A stretch of 64,000 nt of DNA, taken from contig JARUPY010000079.1 of the NCBI GenBank assembly GCA_029817715.1, positions 3,472,001 through 3,536,000 of the forward strand, in the 5' to 3' direction. This stretch comes from Melastoma dodecandrum. Taxonomy: Eukaryota > Streptophyta > Magnoliopsida > Myrtales > Melastomataceae. Position numbers and translations under genes: made by a program. Positions 35,351-46,932 of the stretch are shown here, piece after piece (within the stretch, counting starts at the first letter, position 1; every line of letters begins with the position of its first letter). Under the pieces are notes generated by a model. That model did not search any database. It was not told the DNA's origin and was given only the letters and a program-made list of their open reading frames with translations.

Positions 35351-36334
35351 TGTTGACATGGCAATTAATTCTGGGCCTGGGTTTAGAACAGAAACCCAGT
35401 AATCCCTCAAGTCATACTCCGAGTCGGCCCAAGATACAGTCGTCTAGGCCGACTCATGACGAAGTCGACTAGGTCGACTCATGACGAAGTCGACTAGGTC
35501 GACTCATGACGAAGTCGACTAGGTCGACTTATGAACGGGGTCGACTAGGTCGACTCACAATGAAGGAGTATGGTGATCAAAGTCAACCAAGATGACTCAA
35601 CAGTAGCTAGGCCTACTAGTAGGGCCAAGTCGACGGAATTCTGGATAAGTCGACCAAGTCGGTCGTAGTCTGTACAGTCAAGTCGACAGGGTTGGAATAA
35701 ATTTATCACATTTGTTAAGGATCGTAACTGATCCTATTATCCAGGAACGTGATCCCAAAGATCAAGGAGGTTGTTCAAACACTCCCACGATGTTAGGGAT
35801 CACGATCTGCAATACGATCTATCTGTTACGTGTTAAACACGTACAAATCCTCTATAAATAGCAAAGGAGTATTTCAAGACAAAGGGTACGACCACACACA
35901 GCCAAAACACTGAAGTTTGTTCGTCAACTTTAGGAAATTAGATACCTCGACCCGGTTTGTAGGTCAACCTCCCTCCGCCAGCAGAGTGAGCTCGTAGGGC
36001 CTTTGCCGTCAACCCCCTCCAGCGACACCACCGACGGAGTGAGCTCGTAGGGCCTTCGTCACAGCCTCCCGCCAGCGACCACCACCGACGGAGCGAGCTT
36101 CTAAGGCCTTTGTCACAAGTTCTTCACCGTCACGGATTTCCACATCGTCATCAATACTTGCGCTCTTTTTCCATTTTTTTCATGGCTGTAAGCCCTGTTT
36201 CCTTTATTCATTAAGATTGTAAGACTTGCATTTGATTTCAATAAAATTGTGCATCTTCTTACTGGCGACCACAATATAACTACCGTGAGTCCATTGCCAA
36301 ATATTTCCAACGTGATCCGTTTCGTGCGTGAACA
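35351..36334 (+). repeat. 3' LTR (984 bp)
   Basis: Same ends as the 5' LTR and nearly identical throughout. Differences noticed: two substitutions in the tandem region (T/C and C/G), C versus T near 36020, C versus A near 36181, and two fewer 25-bp units. TATA box CTATAAATAG at 35852-35861. Confidence 0.95.
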
Positions 36335-36339
36335 GCACC
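36335..36339. repeat. Target-site duplication, right copy
   Basis: GCACC immediately after the 3' LTR, repeated at 23375-23379. Confidence 0.9.
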
Positions 36340-38423
36340 AAAAGAAATTTGGTCCCCCCCCCCCTACACTAATTTTTGTCACGTTAATTTCTTCTTTTGT
36401 TTATTTACTTTGGGAGGCAGGCCCAGTAGGAACTCGACAACGCACCGCAGAATATTAAATAGTAGTTCATTCGGGTTTCTATAATTACACAAAAGAATAT
36501 GGAAAATAGAGGCACAATTTTGACCTAACCTTATATGATACCAAATAATATATATATAATACATGGAAATAGGGAAAAGTAGGTGTTTTTTAACCATCAT
36601 TTTTTTAAAGCATGAGGTGACCAAATTCATTAAAAATAACATCTATGATTTGAAGAATTTTTTGTTAAATTTAATTCTTTTTTACTATTTTAATAATTTA
36701 ATCCTCATCCCCTTTTTATATATAATAAAGAAAAAGCTGTTTCCGGGTTTTCTTAATATTTATAGTAAATGGAGAAATAAAGTTAACGTGATGGACTGAA
36801 TTTGTCGGTTGTCTCGTAGCTTTTTTTTTACATTCTTTGAATTCGTCAAACAAAATTTCATCCAAAAACTTTATTAGTCTTTTTTGATAATTAAGATGGA
36901 AAAGAAATCACGACTGTATCTTTCTCTTTTTTTTATAAAAAAAATAATTTGAGATAGAAAATTAAGTACAACCATAATTATTTTAATAATCATTTTGTTA
37001 TATATATATATAATAAATAAAAGATGGGGACAGATGGAATAATTTCTAAGGGGGGAAGGAAAAGAAAAGATAGCATCAGAATAATAAATTATTTTAAAGC
37101 ATTTGGCATTATTTAATTCTCAGGCTCTCAAATTTCGATGAGTCACCGTTTTCTTTTATTATATTATCGTATACAAAGGAGGAAAATAGATGTAGATCCC
37201 ACCGGGATTGTGTACGATTGATTATCAAGTCAATGATTTTATCGCTTTCGGAAAAGTATAACACTATTGCTATGCCAAATTTGATATAATAAATTTGAAT
37301 TTATTTAAAGAAGCATCGGATTCGAAATTTGACGGTAATAAAATAAAATAAGATAAAAAAAAGACCGATAAATTTTCAAAATGATTTCTTATTTTAATTT
37401 TTCTTATATATGGGTCATACTTATCTTTAATATTTACTTCCCCCCAAAAAGAAAGAATCTTTAGCCATCCATACATTCACCTCACTTTTCTTTTATTTTA
37501 AAGAAAATGTCGATTTTCCCAATAGAATAAAGACAATTGCTTCAGGATTTGGCAACCCTAAAGGAAAAGAAATTCAAATAAAAGAAAAAGAAGGGTAATA
37601 AAACAAAGACAGCCATCAATTACTCAATTGACTTCTTGAGTACAAAGGGAAAAAAAAAAGAAAATTAATATAACATTTTTTATTTCCAATTCCACCCATT
37701 TTCTAGATAAAAATAAAAAAAATAAAAATAAATACACCCCCCCCCCCCCCCAACTTGATGTTTCCCACTTACAAATATTAAATTACTGGGAAAAAATAAT
37801 TAGTATTTTTTGTGTACAAGAATTAACGACTTCATTTTTTGTTTACCATTAGCTGTCCATTTATTAAAATATTTCAATCAATTCAATTCGGACAAAACTT
37901 GGCAAAGTTAGGAGGAACGTGATCAATTCATTTTCTTTTATTATTGAAGATGAAATGCCTGACATTTTTTCAATTATTTATTTCTGCATTTAGTAGAATA
38001 ATCCTCTCTTTTCTCACAATTTCATCCTCATCTACTTCTTTTTCCTTTCTATGAAATTCTTTTAAAATAAAATTTTAAAAGATAGAGGTGATTTTTTTTT
38101 TCTGGGTTAGTGAGGAATTAGGAACACCAAACTTTTTTAAAAGCTCTGTGTTTTTCAGCTAATTCTTGCACAGGAGAAAGTTATATTGAAGGATTTTCTG
38201 GTGTCTTGAAGCTCTTTGAGTTCATGTGAGTCTGATCAGTCTTTCTTTGTGAGAAAGCGTGGTCCTGTAGTGTTGTCCGGAGTTGCCCGGTTTGTATGTT
38301 AGCTCTAAGTGTGCTGTGGAAATTTACTACATGTTGGTAATGATTTGGTTGTGATTATTACTATCGGAGGTGGGAGTTTTTGTTTTTTTTTGGTTGAATT
38401 CTTGTTTTGTTTTTTTTTTTTTA
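36340..38423. other. AT-rich intergenic DNA and 5' region of the AHL gene
   Basis: No gene recognised. It contains C runs near 36353 and 37736-37751, many A/T tracts, and near its end the probable promoter, 5' UTR and 5' UTR intron of the AHL gene (a T-rich acceptor ending TTTAG at about 38423). Confidence 0.5.
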
Positions 38424-38439
38424 GTGCTTGGATTTGGAA

Positions 38440-40061
38440 ATGGAGGAAAAAAGTGGTGTGATCACGAGTGGAGGCGTGACTGTTGTCGGATCAAACGCTC
38501 CCTCGGAGTACCGTGTTGCCCCTCGGCCCGAGAACTCGGCCGCGACCGAGGGTGCACCCGCCGCGGTCGATACGTCTCCCACGCCGGTTGATGCAGGTTC
38601 CCCTGCAGGGTTGCCCGGGGGGTTCCCGGCGAAGAAGAAGCGGGGTCGGCCGAGGAAGTACGGCCCAGACGGGTCCGTGACCATGGCTCTGTCTCCCCGG
38701 CCGATATCCTCGTCGGTGCCAGTTCCTCCCGTGATTGACTTCTCCGCTCCAAAGCGGGGGAAGGTGAAGCTCACGGCGGGGACGTTCGACAAGACCGGGT
38801 TTCATGTGGACAATTCGGGTAAATCAAAAGCTCCTGCCCACTCTTATATACTGTGATTGATTCCATGTTTGTCTGGGAGATTTAATTCAAATCTCTAAAT
38901 TCAGATCTGGGGGCGTTTAAGTTATGCCAGTGAGTGAAATGGGTTTTGTGTTTTTGGGGAGGAGTCGTAGGTTTTTAAGCGAAAAACTATCTGATCTCAT
39001 TCCTGTGGGTCCTGAAATCAGGACAGCCTTGATAGAAAGAGACATTGGTTTTTCTGGCTGGGGGTGGGGGATCTGTAAGAAGATGTTGCATGTGTTTCTG
39101 TGAGTGGACAGAAATTGAAAATCTTTCAGAAGCAAAAAAGCTGTCAGTACAACCCAGGTGTTGCTTTGCTTATGTTGATTTTAAGGTTTTAAGGTGGTGG
39201 TGGTGGTTGGTTGTTCTTGTCGCTTCTTGTAGGCGACTGGGTGGCTTCCTCCGTCGTCGGCGCAAGCTTTAATCCTCACATCATAACGGTCAATGCGGCC
39301 GAGGTGAGTCCCAATGTATAGTCGAAGTTTTTCCATGTGGGTGCTCTCTTGTGGTGTCTAATACTCTGGGAGTTAGTATTTCTCCGGATGTGACGATGAA
39401 GATCATTTCGTTCTCCCAACAAGGTCCTCAAGCTATATGTATTCTCTCCGCCAGTGGCGTGATCTCTAGCGTCACCCTCCGTCAGCCCGATTCTTCCGGT
39501 GGTACGCTGACTTACGAGGTAATTGCATTTCATACTCGATGCCATAGGGATGCCGATCGTCGTTTTATCACGGATCATGTTGTCTGTTTTAACGCTCTGT
39601 GAAAAATAGGGTCGTTTCGAGATACTGTCGCTGTCAGGTTCATTCATGCCGAGCGAGAGCGGAGGAACTAGGAGTAGGTCAGGAGGGATGAGTGTGTCGC
39701 TGTCTAGCCCAGATGGAAGAGTTGTCGGGGGAGGGGTGGCCGGACTATTAGTTGCAGCGGGTCCCGTTCAGGTTCAGCCTCTTTCTTTGACAGCAACCAC
39801 GAAAACGAAAAAATCGAACCACGGTTTTTAAAGTCATTTTTTTACCTTCAGGTGGTAGTGGGAAGCTTCTTAGCAGGTGAGCAGCATGAGCAGAAGCCGA
39901 AGAAGCCGAAGAACGACCTCATAACGACGACGACGACATCCCCGACCGCAGTCGTCCCTATATCAGCAGCAGAACCCGCCTCATTCCGGGGAGATAGCTG
40001 GTCGCCATTGCAAAACGATTTGAAGAACAAGCCGACGGATATTAACGTGTCGTTGCCGTGA
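38440..40061 (+). CDS. AHL: AT-hook motif nuclear-localised (AHL) protein with PPC domain (317 aa)
   Basis: AHL proteins bind AT-rich DNA through AT-hooks and multimerise through the PPC/DUF296 domain, acting on chromatin and growth genes. Exons: 38440-38818, 39233-39303, 39387-39518, 39610-39771, 39852-40061; phases agree and total 954 nt. Features: AT-hook KKKRGRPRKYGPDG (about residues 66-79), a basic PKRGKVK stretch, then the PPC domain: ASFNPHIITVNAAE, DVTMKIISFSQQGPQAICIL, SSVTLRQPDSSGGTLTYEGR, FEILSLSGSFMP, DGRVVGGGVAGLLVAAGPVQ, VVVGSFL. I see only one canonical AT-hook. The tail resembles AHL9/AHL10-like proteins. Oddity: intron 2 ends in CG (39385-39386), not AG, directly before the conserved DVTMKI, and no in-phase AG acceptor is nearby. 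Confidence 0.9.
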
Positions 40062-40700
40062 AAAAGGAAGGGATGGCGGAATTAGTTGGAAAGGTAGATT
40101 GCTAATAACATTGATCTGAAATGGTGGTGATGATGATGATGAAGATGACTTCATTCTGACAAATGGTGCTGATTTTGAGGTAAATGGTTTGTTTGTAGTC
40201 TCTTGGAAGTACTCATAGAATCTGATGATTGACTCTATCCATGTACGGTGGCTTTCCTTTGTTAGAAGTTCATTGAATTTGTAGTGATCCGAGGTTAGAA
40301 TTTGTATGTTCAGGAAGGTTTTATGCTAAGTTCAGGGCATATGTTGTCTTTCTCTGTTCCTTAACCAATATCCAAGAATCCACTAATTCACGTAAAGCTT
40401 TGCCACCTTTCTTTTGAAACGGGTAGTTCTGGACGTCAAGGCTACGACAAGCAAGCAGCATATCCACATCATAGACTGCTGTTTTTGTATGTCGAACTTA
40501 TCTCAATACTCAGCAATGAAACTGAGAAGAAAAGGAAGATCCAATGCCTACAATGGCATATGCCACAGCACATCTTTGATGTCAATGTTCCGATCATCCT
40601 GAGCATTATCTTTCACCTGCACACTCGCCTCATTGTCTCAACTTCACTCAAAATGAAACCACAAGAACCCGAGATAACTGTCTAGGGTGAAGAAATTGTT
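40062..40700. other. 3' UTR and downstream flank of the AHL gene
   Basis: T-rich sequence with a GAT/GATGAA microsatellite near 40125-40150. The UTR probably ends before about 40400. No other gene is visible. Confidence 0.45.
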
Positions 40701-41656
40701 CCATAGAATGTAAAGGCAATATTGTATGCAACCTCCACCTGATACACAACATCTACTTTTCTGACGGGACAGCAAGAAGTTAGGGTCGACGCGTCAACTG
40801 AAATGCCTATTTCCATGTCTCCACTTCATCCACCAAAGGGAGGACCCTGACCTCGCCTCTTGTCAATTTCAAGGACAACAGCAAGCAAACCACCGACAGA
40901 TGACACACCAGATAACATAACAGCTACGACGTAAACGTAAGAGCAATTAACAGCCACAATGTCAAGTCATGACTCATTCAACATAGGAGATAGCAAAGAC
41001 AATGCCTTGGGAGGAGAAAGGATAAAGCAGACAACAGACTTATCAAGTAGGTTTCTCGTAGGAGTTCTGTTCCCTGAACTCTTGGATCGTGTAATTAGAA
41101 ATGTTCCTCCTATATCTCAACAAATTGGAGCCTGATTCCAGCTCAATTGTATGCAATGCATGGATAGAGACGACGACAAGCACCATCATAATCAACAGCT
41201 TGTCCTGGATTGCAATGGCCTGTTTTTTGCATCGCGGTAAAGCGGATGTGTACAAGACAGCCTTCTGATGTCCAATTGGTATCTTTGAATGGTAAGCTGT
41301 CCATTCGGTCCAGAATTGCTCCCGGAAATCCTCACAAGCGGCCTGCATTTGGATGCTGGCCACCGGGGAGCGTTCTACTTCATCGACTAGGCCCTGAAGT
41401 TCCTTAAATTGAACTTAAGAGAATGGGTTATTATTGGCCAACAATGGTAAAAGATTGTATGGAATATGCAAAGAAGTGTCAAGCTTGTCAATTTCACCCT
41501 AACTTCATCCATCAATTGCCCGGTGTATGCTGATTTCACTTTCATCACGTCAATATGCGTTTCTCGCAATACGTATCGAATTTTAAAGTGAAAATAAACG
41601 CAATATTGATTCGTGTCTAAGACAAGCTTTGGATCAACAGAAGGCATATTGCACTA

Positions 41657-41725
41657 CCAGTGAACCCAGCTAATTTCAGCTACTCCATCAGCCAACGCTC
41701 GATATTCTGCTTCCGTGCAGCTAGA
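41657..41725 (-). pseudogene. Ty1/copia RNase H scrap
   Basis: Minus strand reads TEAEYRALADGVAEISWVHW, the conserved end of copia RNase H. No flanking copia coding sequence. Confidence 0.8.
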
Positions 41726-41779
41726 ACATTACGGATGCATGGTCGATCTCCTGGGAGGAGGTTACTGAAAGAAGCATTC
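41726..41779 (+). pseudogene. PPR-protein exon scrap
   Basis: Reads HYGCMVDLLG, then a small deletion shifts the frame before LLKEA. HYGCMVDLLGRAGLLKEA-like text is typical of the C-terminal part of plant PPR proteins. Directly abuts the copia scrap on its left. Confidence 0.6.
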
Positions 41780-41835
41780 TCAGCAAGAGTTCCATATCAC
41801 CAACTCATTTGGGTAGTTTCTGCAAACATAGATAG

Positions 41836-41925
41836 CAAGTCTTTGACGAAGTAAAGAAATTATTCGACTCTGGATATGTAAGGACATCTCGATACACATA
41901 ATGGATTTCTTCTATTGTTCCTGTG
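41836..41925 (+). pseudogene. Tat-lineage RT scrap
   Basis: Reads QVFDEVKKLFDSGYVRTSRY, a stop, then WISSIVPV; corresponds to about 28827-28919 of the intact element but diverged. Confidence 0.85.
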
Positions 41926-42288
41926 TTGGCTGTGACTTCCATCCGTTAACTGCAATGACCCTCGCTTTTTCTGCATCACTAATCGCTAGACCTTTGTCTA
42001 CTCTGCAGAGCGCTCCAGTAGGGGGATCAACAGCTTGCGGTAGAGTTTACAGCTGGATCGGAAAGTTATGATATTGCTTGCCTCTGTGCTTACAATTTTT
42101 GCTGGAAACCTAGACACAAATCTGGTAAAAAAAAAAGATCAGATGATCCCTTTTCAGAGAATTTCAAATAATCAGGATACAGACGTTCATCCACCGAGAG
42201 AAGTTCTGCTTATTAATCCGACGATTTTCCGTCGAGCTCTGTGGTTTGAAATCCGGCTATTATCGTGTATCTGAGGCTCAACAAGCTA

Positions 42289-42430
42289 GCTGAGAAAATG
42301 GTCGGTGCAAATCCAAGAGGATGGCATGAACTATTACAAGACACTTTGTGGGCTTCCTCAGAACGTAGTGGTCGATAATGCTATTGTTTTCAATGGCAGC
42401 TTGATTAAAGAGTTTGCTTGTGAATTCGGA
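42289..42430 (+). pseudogene. Two integrase scraps in inverted source order
   Basis: 42289-42354 reads EKMVGANPRGWHELLQDTLWA (source about 31275-31337). It is followed directly by 42355-42430, reading PQNVVVDNAIVFNG and LIKEFACEFG (source about 31113-31183). In an intact integrase the second piece precedes the first. Confidence 0.85.
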
Positions 42431-43262
42431 TAAAATGATTTTTTGTCACTATAATCAAAGTAGTTAATGAGTGACTAAATATGCACCCATTACCATTAAA
42501 ATTTTTTAAAATATGTAAATATATGTCGAAAGAGAAATTAGAATCTTACAGCCATAAAAATGAACGAAAAGGGGTGATACGGCTGACGTCAGCAAATTTA
42601 TCACTAAAAGATAAATTTTAGTGATAACAATATCGGGGTTTAATCCTATTATAATTTAATAATGAATAGGTTGATAAATTAGACCTTGTTGCTTCCGAAC
42701 TTGCATTTTTCGAAGCCGAAATGATCCCCAAATGTTTCCCAAACTATTCAAAATTGGAATTTTACATTCGACATTATTGATTTCTGCTGGAGTGAGACGT
42801 TTTTGAGTCCGAATTATATGCAACTGCGGTCATCTTCTTATACTTAATCTCCTGGTAACACTGCATCGTAGTGAAGATGACGTTATGGCGTCTACGATAT
42901 GAACATTTGAATTACAAGGGTAAAATGTAAAAAGTTGCACGATAAGAGTCGATCCATGCACCCGACAATCGTCCTTAATGGTTGTTGCACCACCCAGGCT
43001 CGGCGCTGGGCCCCTACCTGGGAAAATCACATGGAAAACGACCCGCCGACCCGGGGGTTGCTCGTCAGGGAAGGTTACGGTGTTTGGGACAGAGAGAGCG
43101 GAAGTTATCAGGGCATAAATTAATGGTGCTTGGAATTCAGTGAAGAAGAAGAAGAAAAGAGAAACGCCCTCCCGATGTTCCGACCCGAGAAGTAGTAGCC
43201 TCGTCCCGATCTCCGCTTCGACCCTATCCGTCACCTCCTTCTCCGTTCTCGAGTCGAATTTT

Positions 43263-43328
43263 ATGGTTCGGGAAGGTATTGTCCTTGGTCACAGGGTGTC
43301 AAGCAAGGGCATTGAAGTTGACAGAGTA
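43263..43328 (+). pseudogene. Athila-type RT scrap
   Basis: Reads MVREGIVLGHRVSSKGIEVD, a block after the YIDD region typical of Athila-like Ty3/gypsy RT. Confidence 0.7.
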
Positions 43329-43533
43329 TAATCTACATTTATAGATTTTCAAGGGACAAAAATAATATGTCCAACCTTTCAAGGAGTAACATAATAGGGG
43401 TTTATTCTCATTGTTAACCATTTTCTACTTTCCTGGTGTCATCAATCCTCTTGATAGGTAAGGCTTGTATAGTTTCTCCTTGCAATTATGTCCAATGTAG
43501 ATTATAAGCATGCCAATCCCAAAGCATCGGGAA

Positions 43534-43620
43534 GCGGCTAACGTTACGTGCACGTAACGTTACGTAGTTTACTAAATTTCATCATTCGGTTAGTAAAATT
43601 TACTAAATTTACAATCGTAC
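43534..43620. mobile_element. Left end of the GGGAAGCGGCTAAC MITE family
   Basis: GGGAAGCGGCTAACGTTACG matches the terminal repeat of the element at 13320-13511, followed by AT-rich sequence with repeated TTTACTAAATTT. A matching right end was not found. Confidence 0.5.
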
Positions 43621-44448
43621 ATGTTCTTAGTAAGTGAGAGATTTCACATTTGTGCTTTGAGTATTTGGCCACCAAAGTGGTGCGCTTGAAGTGACATGTG
43701 ATCTGACCTTGATGAGGAGATAGCCAAACTTAAGAAAAAGATTAAGGCTATAGAAGAAAGGTCCACACCTCCTCCAGAACAAAAAACAACTCCTTCCTTA
43801 TCCTATCTTTCTCTTCCTTCCTTCCTTCGACTTCTGATCCGTGTCGGAACTCAACAACTTAACCCAACCACACGAAATAGATTCTTCTATTGAGAAGACC
43901 CCTGCTGAGGACGAAACTGTGGAAGTGGTTGAAAATGCACTTGTCTCGTACGCAACGACACATCAACGCATACTATTTGGAAAAGCAAGAAATTCTTTAC
44001 CATCTTGATAATGAACGAAACAAGTGTCAATATGATATCTGGAAGTACAAAAGTTGAAAGAACAACGAACCTGATCATGCTCATTCGACTTAATTTCAGG
44101 TCTAATAGTCGAAAGTGGGGGCACTTTTCTTGAACTAGTCGACTGTGCCTCTACGGTGGAAAGTGGACGTAGGTCGATTAAGGCCGAACCACTCGGGAGC
44201 CTGGCGGTTGTTGCGCAAGCATTGCTCCAAGGGATTCTTCATGTATGGTCAGATACAGAATGAGAGGATGGCCGGGGATGATACAGAAGCTGAAGCTGAA
44301 ATGGATGATGAACTTGAGAAGGAAGGTCGTAGCCATCCTCAGTAGAGGCAGCAGAAGCGACCTGGTAGGATTGGAAGGAGGCCCGTGATGTCGTACGCCA
44401 AAAGCAGGTCAGATAATGATAGTGATATTTCGTAATTCCTTGGGGTTC

Positions 44449-44556
44449 AGAATGGAAAAGTCCGTGTCTGCGTCGACTACCATGACCTTAACAAAGCAAG
44501 TCCCAAAGACGACTTTCCTTTACCGCACATCGGCCTACTAGTGGACAATACCGCCC
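44449..44556 (+). pseudogene. Ty3/gypsy RT scrap
   Basis: Reads NGKVRVCVDYHDLNKASPKD, then FPLPHI and LLVDNTA, equivalent to about 28927-29030 of the intact pol but from a clearly different family. Confidence 0.8.
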
Positions 44557-44684
44557 TTAGGCGTTTCCGCTTCGAGCGCAACCGTCACTGGTATTGCTCA
44601 CTACAGGTATCAGACGCCGCACGTGCATTTGTCTGAAATACCGATGAACGACTTCCTCCCTATGAGCTCGAGGGTCGAGACGGG

Positions 44685-44718
44685 AGCCCGATAAGGTCAA
44701 CTCGACCTCCAGCGCAGG
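44685..44718 (+). pseudogene. Short gag scrap
   Basis: GCCCGATAAGGTC-ACTCGACC matches gag of the intact element near 25172-25203 with few differences. Confidence 0.6.
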
Positions 44719-45206
44719 ATGATGTCTGTATGCATACTGCAGCCCATTCATCTCTCGCAAATTTTCTATCAGGAAAAACTTCTTGATCTTGGAACGAGGT
44801 GGATGGTGAAACCAGAACAGCAGATGTCCTCTGCAACATTTCAATGCAGTCACCTCCAATGCAGACGGGAGAAGACAACTGTATAAAGTTAGACTAGGAC
44901 ATTTTTGTCGGTCATTAGGACCCCACTAACTTTTGAAACAGTGTAGATTCCTAAGAGGGTGTGCCTGGGAATCTGAGGAAGCGGCTTGCTGTTGCTGTGA
45001 GGAGCATCCACTGGCGTTTCCGATCTACCCTAAACTTTTCAAAATATCGTCACGCATCCTAGCATTTGACAGTTATCTCAATTCTAACCATCGTTAAGCC
45101 ATTGTATGGACGGAATCCTACGTGGTGCATAGGGGACACAAGCTTACACAAACTACACCCACTGAAACGTAACGATCAAAGCAATTCGGTTTCGTTTAAA
45201 AGACCA

Positions 45207-45331
45207 GAAATGGCACGAACTATTACAGGACACCTTGTGGGCTCTAAGAGTCACCAAGAGAGACAGCACAGGAGAAGCCCCTTTTTCGCTGGTATATGGG
45301 CAAGATGCTGTCCTACCTATTGAGATTCGAT
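45207..45331 (+). pseudogene. Integrase scrap almost identical to the intact Tat element
   Basis: About 125 bp matching about 31302-31425, with one difference seen (A for G near the start). The flanks match nothing in the element. Such identity means this join is young or derives from a closely related copy. Confidence 0.92.
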
Positions 45332-45442
45332 TGGAAGCTGCAGGATACATTGTTGGAAGCGTGTGTACGTGGGCAACGTGCAGCGGGCCGGAGAGAAGGG
45401 CAGAATCCCGGGAGCACAGAAGGTGAGGGACTAACCAGCTTA

Positions 45443-45510
45443 GATTACGTGAAGAAGAGGGTCGACTAGGGGGAACCAAATTCTCAGGTTCGAATAGAGT
45501 ATTTGTCCAC
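45443..45510 (-). pseudogene. Gag scrap, inverted
   Basis: Reverse complement of about 24884-24951 of gag (TNTLFEPGNLVPPSRPSSSR region) with about one change (E for G). Confidence 0.88.
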
Positions 45511-45730
45511 ACTAAGGCTATACGACAGCGCGTCGTGTTCAAGCCTCGTCATCCTCAAGTAGCGAAGGCACCTGAAAAATGAAAAGCAAGGGCAAACAGT
45601 GCATAGGCACAAGCTCCTTTGTGTATATATTCACAAACCCTCTACCTCATTTGGGGAGGCGAATCGAATAGAGACAAGGAGGTATCGATGATTCACTGAA
45701 ATTTATGAGCAAGCTAACTTTGCTCTTGCT

Positions 45731-45814
45731 GCATTTGAGCCACAGAACTTTGAAGAGGCAGTCAAAGAAGAAAAATGGAGAAATTCCATGAGGGAGGAGA
45801 TGACTTCTATAGAG
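45731..45814 (+). pseudogene. Ty1/copia RT N-terminal scrap
   Basis: Reads FEPQNFEEAVKEEKWRNSMR followed by EEMTSIE, the start of copia reverse transcriptase. Confidence 0.8.
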
Positions 45815-46362
45815 TCCCAGCCTGTCTGGCAGCGTCTCTGGACCCGCCAAGGTCGTTGTCGACGACTTCTTAAATTTAGGGGGAGTTGAGTTTGTGTTTC
45901 AAGCTCTATAATCTTTTCCCTATGCGCTTCGTGTTTTGTCATCATCAAAACCAAGACTAACATTCTCCCCCTTTTTGAGGAGGATACTAGAGTAACATAA
46001 TATTGGTGTTACTCTAGTATAATCTGGCCAAGGGAAGGAGGATTAAACCCCGATATAATTTAAATATCGGGGTTGATAAATTTTATCCAGATATTTAAAT
46101 TATATATTATTCAAATATGTGGTTGACTATTATATATTATTCAGAATAATTTATATTTTATAGACATTTAAATATTCAGAATTTGCATATTTAAACGATA
46201 TAAATTTGTATGTGGTTAATAATATTATTAACTGTTATTAAATGTATAACAGTTAATAATATGTGGTTATTCAGAATTATTATTCTGAATAATTTATATA
46301 TTATTCAGAATAATATCCTATGCAAATTCTAGACAAATTTGCTCATGTCTATTGATCATAGA

Positions 46363-46400
46363 CATGTTAGACTCCTTGGTCCGTGTTTCAAGACGGGTCG
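46363..46400 (-). pseudogene. 25S rRNA gene scrap
   Basis: The plus strand carries GACTCCTTGGTCCGTGTTTC and continues AAGACGGGTCG, the reverse complement of a universally conserved stretch of large-subunit rRNA (D2 region). It ends abruptly at copia sequence. Confidence 0.85.
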
Positions 46401-46503
46401 AGTGGGACCAGATCTGGCCTATACTGTGCATGTGCTCGCACAATTTATGGATAAGCCTGAGCAGAAGCATTGGGATGCCGCTGGTGTGGTTCATCGACTT
46501 CAT
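46401..46503 (+). pseudogene. Ty1/copia RT/RNase H scrap
   Basis: Reads PDLAYTVHVLAQFMDKPEQK followed by HWDAA, the region before copia RNase H. Fused to the 25S scrap on its left. Confidence 0.85.
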
Positions 46504-46889
46504 TTAACGTGATTGGAAATTAGTGTTTCAAACTCGATTTCCATTTATTCCAATTTTACCCGAGACATCCTTGTCAACTCGATTCATTGGGGCAAGCTAA
46601 CTTGAAGAATTGTTGTCCGACATGAGGTTGGCCGAGGGTGCGAATGAAGCCGAAATTCTCCAGGAGGCTATTAGCATAACAGGGGGTGTGAGGAAATCTG
46701 AGGAATTCACTTAAGAAATAACGTTAAAAGTAGTGGTATTTCACTTTCGCTGTTTCCGGCTCCCACTGTTCTTCTCGAACATTTGAATAATGGCCAACTC
46801 CGCATCCTCGTCGGATTCGGCTTTCTGACCGGCTAACTAATGATTGGTCTACTGACAACAGGTTGGAGCAACGTGGTTCTCAAAACTGA

Positions 46890-46932
46890 GGTTGCAGATG
46901 ATTATGATCTTTGGCATCTCAGGTATGAACAT
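46890..46932 (+). pseudogene. Ty1/copia pre-integrase scrap
   Basis: Reads ADDYDLWHLRYEH, the WH-x-R-x-x-H zinc-binding block before copia integrase. Confidence 0.65.

Larger units (their letters stand above)
23380..36334 (+). mobile_element. Complete Ty3/gypsy LTR retrotransposon, Tat lineage (about 12.95 kb)
   Basis: Two LTRs start TGTTGACATGG and end GTGCGTGAACA. The insertion is flanked by the 5-bp duplication GCACC (23375-23379 and 36335-36339). Internal order: primer-binding site, gag-protease ORF, pol ORF (RT, RNase H, second 'archaeal-type' RNase H, integrase), then an antisense spliced gene, polypurine tract and 3' LTR. Dual RNase H and an extra region between integrase and the 3' LTR are hallmarks of the Tat/Ogre lineage. 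Both main ORFs are free of stops. By eye the LTRs differ by only about four substitutions plus two tandem-repeat units, so the insertion is recent and the element may still be autonomous. Many scraps at 41-62 kb resemble this family. Confidence 0.95.
46363..46678 (+). repeat. Composite block, copy 1 (25S + copia + unknown)
   Basis: Nearly identical to 63684-64000: same internal junctions, one T insertion in the second copy and a T/C difference near the left end. The two copies diverge to the left of CATGT. Confidence 0.92.

Noticed and set aside
38428..38439. Upstream extension of the AHL coding frame
   Set aside because: It begins at TTG; the first ATG is 38440, just after a T-rich acceptor of a 5' UTR intron.
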